Positions 61,546 through 64,000 of a stretch of 64,000 nt of DNA are shown here, piece by piece (within the stretch, counting starts at the first letter, position 1; each line of letters opens with the position of its first letter). The stretch is from contig NZ_KE383929.1 in NCBI RefSeq assembly GCF_000422825.1, positions 620,001 through 684,000 of the forward strand. Direction: 5' to 3'. The position numbers and the translations under genes were made by a program. The notes under the pieces are model-generated. The model did not search any database, was not told the DNA's origin, and was given only the letters and a program-made list of their open reading frames with translations. The stretch comes from Nocardioides insulae DSM 17944. Its GTDB lineage: Bacteria; Actinomycetota; Actinomycetes; Propionibacteriales; Nocardioidaceae.

Positions 61546-63516
61546 CTACTGCTGCCCGGGGGTCGAGTGCTGGACCTGGGTGAGGAACTCGACGTTGCTG
61601 TGGGTCGCGCGGAGCCGCTCGAGGAGACGTTCGTGCGCCTCCTCGGGCTCGAGGTTGGCCAGCGCCTTGCGAAGCTTCCACACGATCTCCACCTCCTCGG
61701 GACCGAGCAGGAGGTCCTCACGTCGGGTGCCCGAGGCGAGCAGGTCGACGGCGGGGAAGAGACGCTTGTCCGCGAACTCCCGGCGCAGCCGGATCTCCAT
61801 GTTCGCGGTGCCCGCGATCTCCTCGAAGACGAGCTCGTCCACCTTGGACCCGCTCTCGACCACCGCCGTCGCGAGAATGGTCAGCGAGCCGCCGTTCTCG
61901 ACGTTCCGGCCGGCGCCGAAGAACTTCTTGGGCGGGTGGAGCGCCGCTGCGTCCACTCCCCCGGACAGGACGCGACCGCTGGCCGGGAGAGCCAGGTTGT
62001 ACGCGCGTCCCAGACGGGTGATGCCGTCGAGCAGGACGACCACGTCGTGACCGAGCTCGACCAGGCGCTTGGCCCGCTCGATCGCAAGCTCGGCCAGCGC
62101 GGTGTGGTCTGCTGCGGGTCGGTCGAAGGTCGAGGAGATCACCTCTCCCTTGACCGAGCGCTCGAAGTCGGTGACCTCCTCGGGCCGCTCGTCGACCAGC
62201 ACCACCATCAGGTGGCACTCGGGGTTGTTGGCGGTGACCGACGCAGCGATCCGCTGCAGCATCGCGGTCTTGCCCGCCTTGGCCGGCGAGACGATCAGGC
62301 CACGTTGCCCCTTGCCCACCGGAGCGGCCAGGTCGATCATCCGACCGAGCAGGTCGTGGGCGTCGGTCTCCATCCGCAACCGGTCCTCGGCATGGAGCGG
62401 AGTCAGCTTCGTGAAGTCCGCACGGTGGCGGGCGGTCTCCGGGTCGGCCCCGTTGACGGCGTCGATCCGGACCATCGGGTTGAACTTCTCCCGGCGCTCA
62501 CCATCCCGGGGCTGGCGCACCTGGCCCACGATCGCGTCACCGCTGCGCAGTCCCAGCTTCTTGACCAAGGAGAGCGATACGTAGACGTCGTCCGGTCCGG
62601 GGAGGTAGCCACTGGTCCGCACGAACGCGTAGTTGTCGAGTACGTCGAGGATGCCGGCCGCAGGGACGAGCACGTCGTCGTCGAGGATGGAGGTGTCCAA
62701 CTCCCCGCGGCGGTTGCGGTCGCGGTCGCGTCCGCGCCGGCGCCGATTGCGCCGGCTATCACCGTCGCCGTCCTGACCGTGATCCTGGTCCTGCTGGCCG
62801 CGGTCCTGACCCTGCTGAGGCTGCTGGGCCTGCTGAGCCACCCTGGACTGCGACTCCTGCTTGGCCTGGTCCTGCCTGGCCTGCTGGGCTGCCTGGTCCT
62901 GCTTGGACTCCTGCTTGGCCTGGTCCTGCTTGGCCTGGTCCTGCTTGGCCTGGTCCTGCTTGGCCTGGTCCTGCTTGGCCTGCTGGGGCCGGCTCTGCGC
63001 GGTGGCCTGCTCGCCGCGCTGACGCCGGGTGCGGGCAGGCTGGTCGCTCCCCTGCCGGGCGCGCTCCCCCTGCTGCCGGTCCGGCTTGCTGTCCTGGGCC
63101 CGGTCCTGGGCCAGTTCCTGCGCCCCGACCTGCGCCCGGTCCTGGGCCCGGTCCTGCGCCTTGTCCTGGGCCGGTTCGGCGTGAGGTTCGGCGGCCGGGG
63201 CGGTGGCCGCCTTGGCCCGGCTGCGGCGCGGCTTCGTCGCCGTCCCACCGTCGCCCGTCGCGGCCTGCGGTGCGGACGACGTGGACGGTGCGGCGGACGG
63301 CTGGGGAGCGGCGCCGGCCTGGGCCGCCTTGATCGCCTCGATCAGCTGCGCCTTCTTCATCGAGTTGGCGCCGGCGATACCCATTCCACCGGCCATCGCC
63401 TTGAGGTCGGCGAGCAGCATCGCGCTCAGTCCGCCGCCACGCTTCTTCCGGGCGCCCCCCGCGCTCGGGCCGGTGGTCTCCGGGGCGCTGGTGATGGCGT
63501 CGTTGGTCTCGGTCAC
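61546..63516 (-). CDS. rho: Transcription termination factor Rho with actinobacterial N-terminal insertion
   Basis: The 656-residue RNA helicase terminates transcription. The cold-shock-type RNA-binding domain and RecA-type ATPase core lie from about residue 290. The core has Walker A IVSPAKAGKTAML (Lys416), DERPEEVTDFERSV, LDGITRLGRAYN and FFGAGRNVENGGSLTIL. Residues about 75-285 are a disordered Gln/Ala/Asp/Lys/Arg insertion, part of it encoded by perfect 15-bp tandem repeats. This insertion is common in actinobacterial Rho and binds RNA or drives condensates in some bacteria. GTG 63516 follows GGAAGG. Confidence 0.97.
   Translation of the reverse strand: MTETNDAITSAPETTGPSAGGARKKRGGGLSAMLLADLKAMAGGMGIAGANSMKKAQLIEAIKAAQAGAAPQPSAAPSTSSAPQAATGDGGTATKPRRSRAKAATAPAAEPHAEPAQDKAQDRAQDRAQVGAQELAQDRAQDSKPDRQQGERARQGSDQPARTRRQRGEQATAQSRPQQAKQDQAKQDQAKQDQAKQDQAKQESKQDQAAQQARQDQAKQESQSRVAQQAQQPQQGQDRGQQDQDHGQDGDGDSRRNRRRRGRDRDRNRRGELDTSILDDDVLVPAAGILDVLDNYAFVRTSGYLPGPDDVYVSLSLVKKLGLRSGDAIVGQVRQPRDGERREKFNPMVRIDAVNGADPETARHRADFTKLTPLHAEDRLRMETDAHDLLGRMIDLAAPVGKGQRGLIVSPAKAGKTAMLQRIAASVTANNPECHLMVVLVDERPEEVTDFERSVKGEVISSTFDRPAADHTALAELAIERAKRLVELGHDVVVLLDGITRLGRAYNLALPASGRVLSGGVDAAALHPPKKFFGAGRNVENGGSLTILATAVVESGSKVDELVFEEIAGTANMEIRLRREFADKRLFPAVDLLASGTRREDLLLGPEEVEIVWKLRKALANLEPEEAHERLLERLRATHSNVEFLTQVQHSTPGQQ
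62911..62985. repeat. 15-bp tandem repeats in rho
   Basis: Four perfect copies of CTGCTTGGCCTGGTC (62911-62970) are followed by a diverged fifth. On the coding strand each encodes Asp-Gln-Ala-Lys-Gln, a polar helical repeat. The surrounding 63080-63180 segment holds looser Ala-Gln-Asp-Arg repeats of the same type. Confidence 0.9.
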
Positions 63517-63777
63517 GTGAGGTCCTTCCCACGTTCGGGTGTCCGCGGCCGGAGCCGGCGGACAGGTCGGTCGGTCCCATCCCCCGCCGCCTCGTGCGGC
63601 GGCCGGGAAGGCCGAGGCACACGCGAGATCGGTGTGCGGGGACGACCCGCACGGGACTGGGGAAGATCTGCGCATCCGCGGGGTGTGCCCCACCGAGTGG
63701 AGCACGCGGGTGCGACGCCGGAGCCGGCGCGCGCCCAGGGTAGCACCGCCACCATCACGACCACGCCCCTACGCCGC

Positions 63778-64000
63778 TCACTCGAGGCGGGCGCCCGACG
63801 GGTCGACGTCGAGGTGCAGCGAACGCCAACCCCGCGGGCAGCGGGTCTCGAGCGCGGCCGCCTGGCTGTCGTCGCAGAACGCGAGCACCGTCGGGCCGGC
63901 TCCGGAGACCACCGCGGGCACCCCGGCCGCGCGGAGCCGGTCGACCAGGTCGAGCGAGGCCGGCATCGCGGGGCGACGGTACTGCTGATGCAGGTAGTCC
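63778..64000 (-). CDS. thrB: Homoserine kinase, C-terminal part
   Basis: Only the last 74 residues are in the window; the gene continues past the right edge. The GHMP-kinase C-terminus is recognisable by DYLHQQYRRPAMPASL and VDRLRAAGVPAVVSGAGPTVLAFC. The SGAGPTVL glycine motif is specific for ThrB, which phosphorylates homoserine in threonine synthesis. thrB next to rho is the standard actinobacterial order. The 261 bases between it and rho carry the rho leader; no other gene is seen there. Confidence 0.93.
   Translation of the reverse strand, partial: DYLHQQYRRPAMPASLDLVDRLRAAGVPAVVSGAGPTVLAFCDDSQAAALETRCPRGWRSLHLDVDPSGARLE

Noticed and set aside
57751..62985. Regular short repeats considered as CRISPR arrays
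   Set aside because: They are in-frame, contiguous 12- and 15-bp codon repeats inside tsaC and rho, without spacers.

Overview
The window is high-GC actinobacterial chromosome, about 70 percent G+C by eye, with no phage, insertion sequence, CRISPR array or other sign of recent transfer. Gene content and order fit Nocardioides or a close relative in the Nocardioidaceae. The evidence is the thrB-rho-rpmE-prfA-prmC-tsaC-wecA-atpI-atpBEFHAGDC block, a DUF2550 gene after atpC, and the series nucS, coiled-coil scaffold, mce, atoB, meaB, which I recall being arranged similarly around SCO5356-SCO5400 of Streptomyces coelicolor. The genus is an inference. Most genes lie on the minus strand.

Layout. 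1-4069: end of a ring-cleavage dioxygenase gene, a nitronate monooxygenase-like gene, a membrane protein and glutamate decarboxylase. 4262-7614: tRNA-Ala(GGC), then a histidine phosphatase, rsfS, nadD, a 50-residue membrane protein and proA. 7676-11851: a kinase-like APH protein, etfA/etfB, a small membrane protein and a crotonase. 11975-13550: an ECF41-type sigma factor coupled to an AhpD-like protein, with a matching ECF41 promoter. 13743-17410: alcohol dehydrogenase, NUDIX, thioredoxin-TPR, PH-domain and small membrane protein genes. 17602-24524: meaB-atoB, mce, ccr, a coiled-coil protein and an AI-2E type permease. 24694-31332: hydrolase, WYL regulator, SRPBCC protein, 3-hydroxybutyryl-CoA dehydrogenase, nucS and a D-amino acid oxidase family gene. 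31380-34264: ferritin and a Cys-rich small protein behind a DtxR/IdeR-type iron box, then ethylmalonyl-CoA mutase. 34437-37077: a STAS protein and a Tat-exported esterase. 37138-43121: a catabolic cassette (isomerase, flavoprotein dehydrogenase, MFS symporter, Gfo/Idh/MocA dehydrogenase) with a divergent IclR regulator. 43270-47756: cobalamin adenosyltransferase, a SWIM/SNF2 helicase and DUF2550. 47949-64000: ATP synthase, wecA, tsaC, prmC, prfA, rpmE, a phospholipid-synthase/DedA pair, rho and the end of thrB.

How the genes work together. The strongest theme is the ethylmalonyl-CoA pathway for acetyl-CoA assimilation. AtoB makes acetoacetyl-CoA, a 3-hydroxybutyryl-CoA dehydrogenase and crotonases interconvert the C4 acyl-CoAs, Ccr makes ethylmalonyl-CoA, Mce epimerises it and Ecm rearranges it. 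MeaB and the adenosyltransferase service the B12 mutase, and EtfAB can take electrons from acyl-CoA dehydrogenases. Three of these genes (ccr, the hydroxybutyryl-CoA dehydrogenase gene and ecm) carry the same short inverted repeat, TTACC-N4-GGTAA or a close variant, just upstream, although they are spread over 14 kb. This suggests an undescribed regulon and is the main discovery candidate. Others are the iron-box/Cys-rich-protein/ferritin unit, the IclR-controlled cassette of unknown substrate, the ECF41 autoregulatory module, and matching DQAQ-type repeats in Rho and TsaC.
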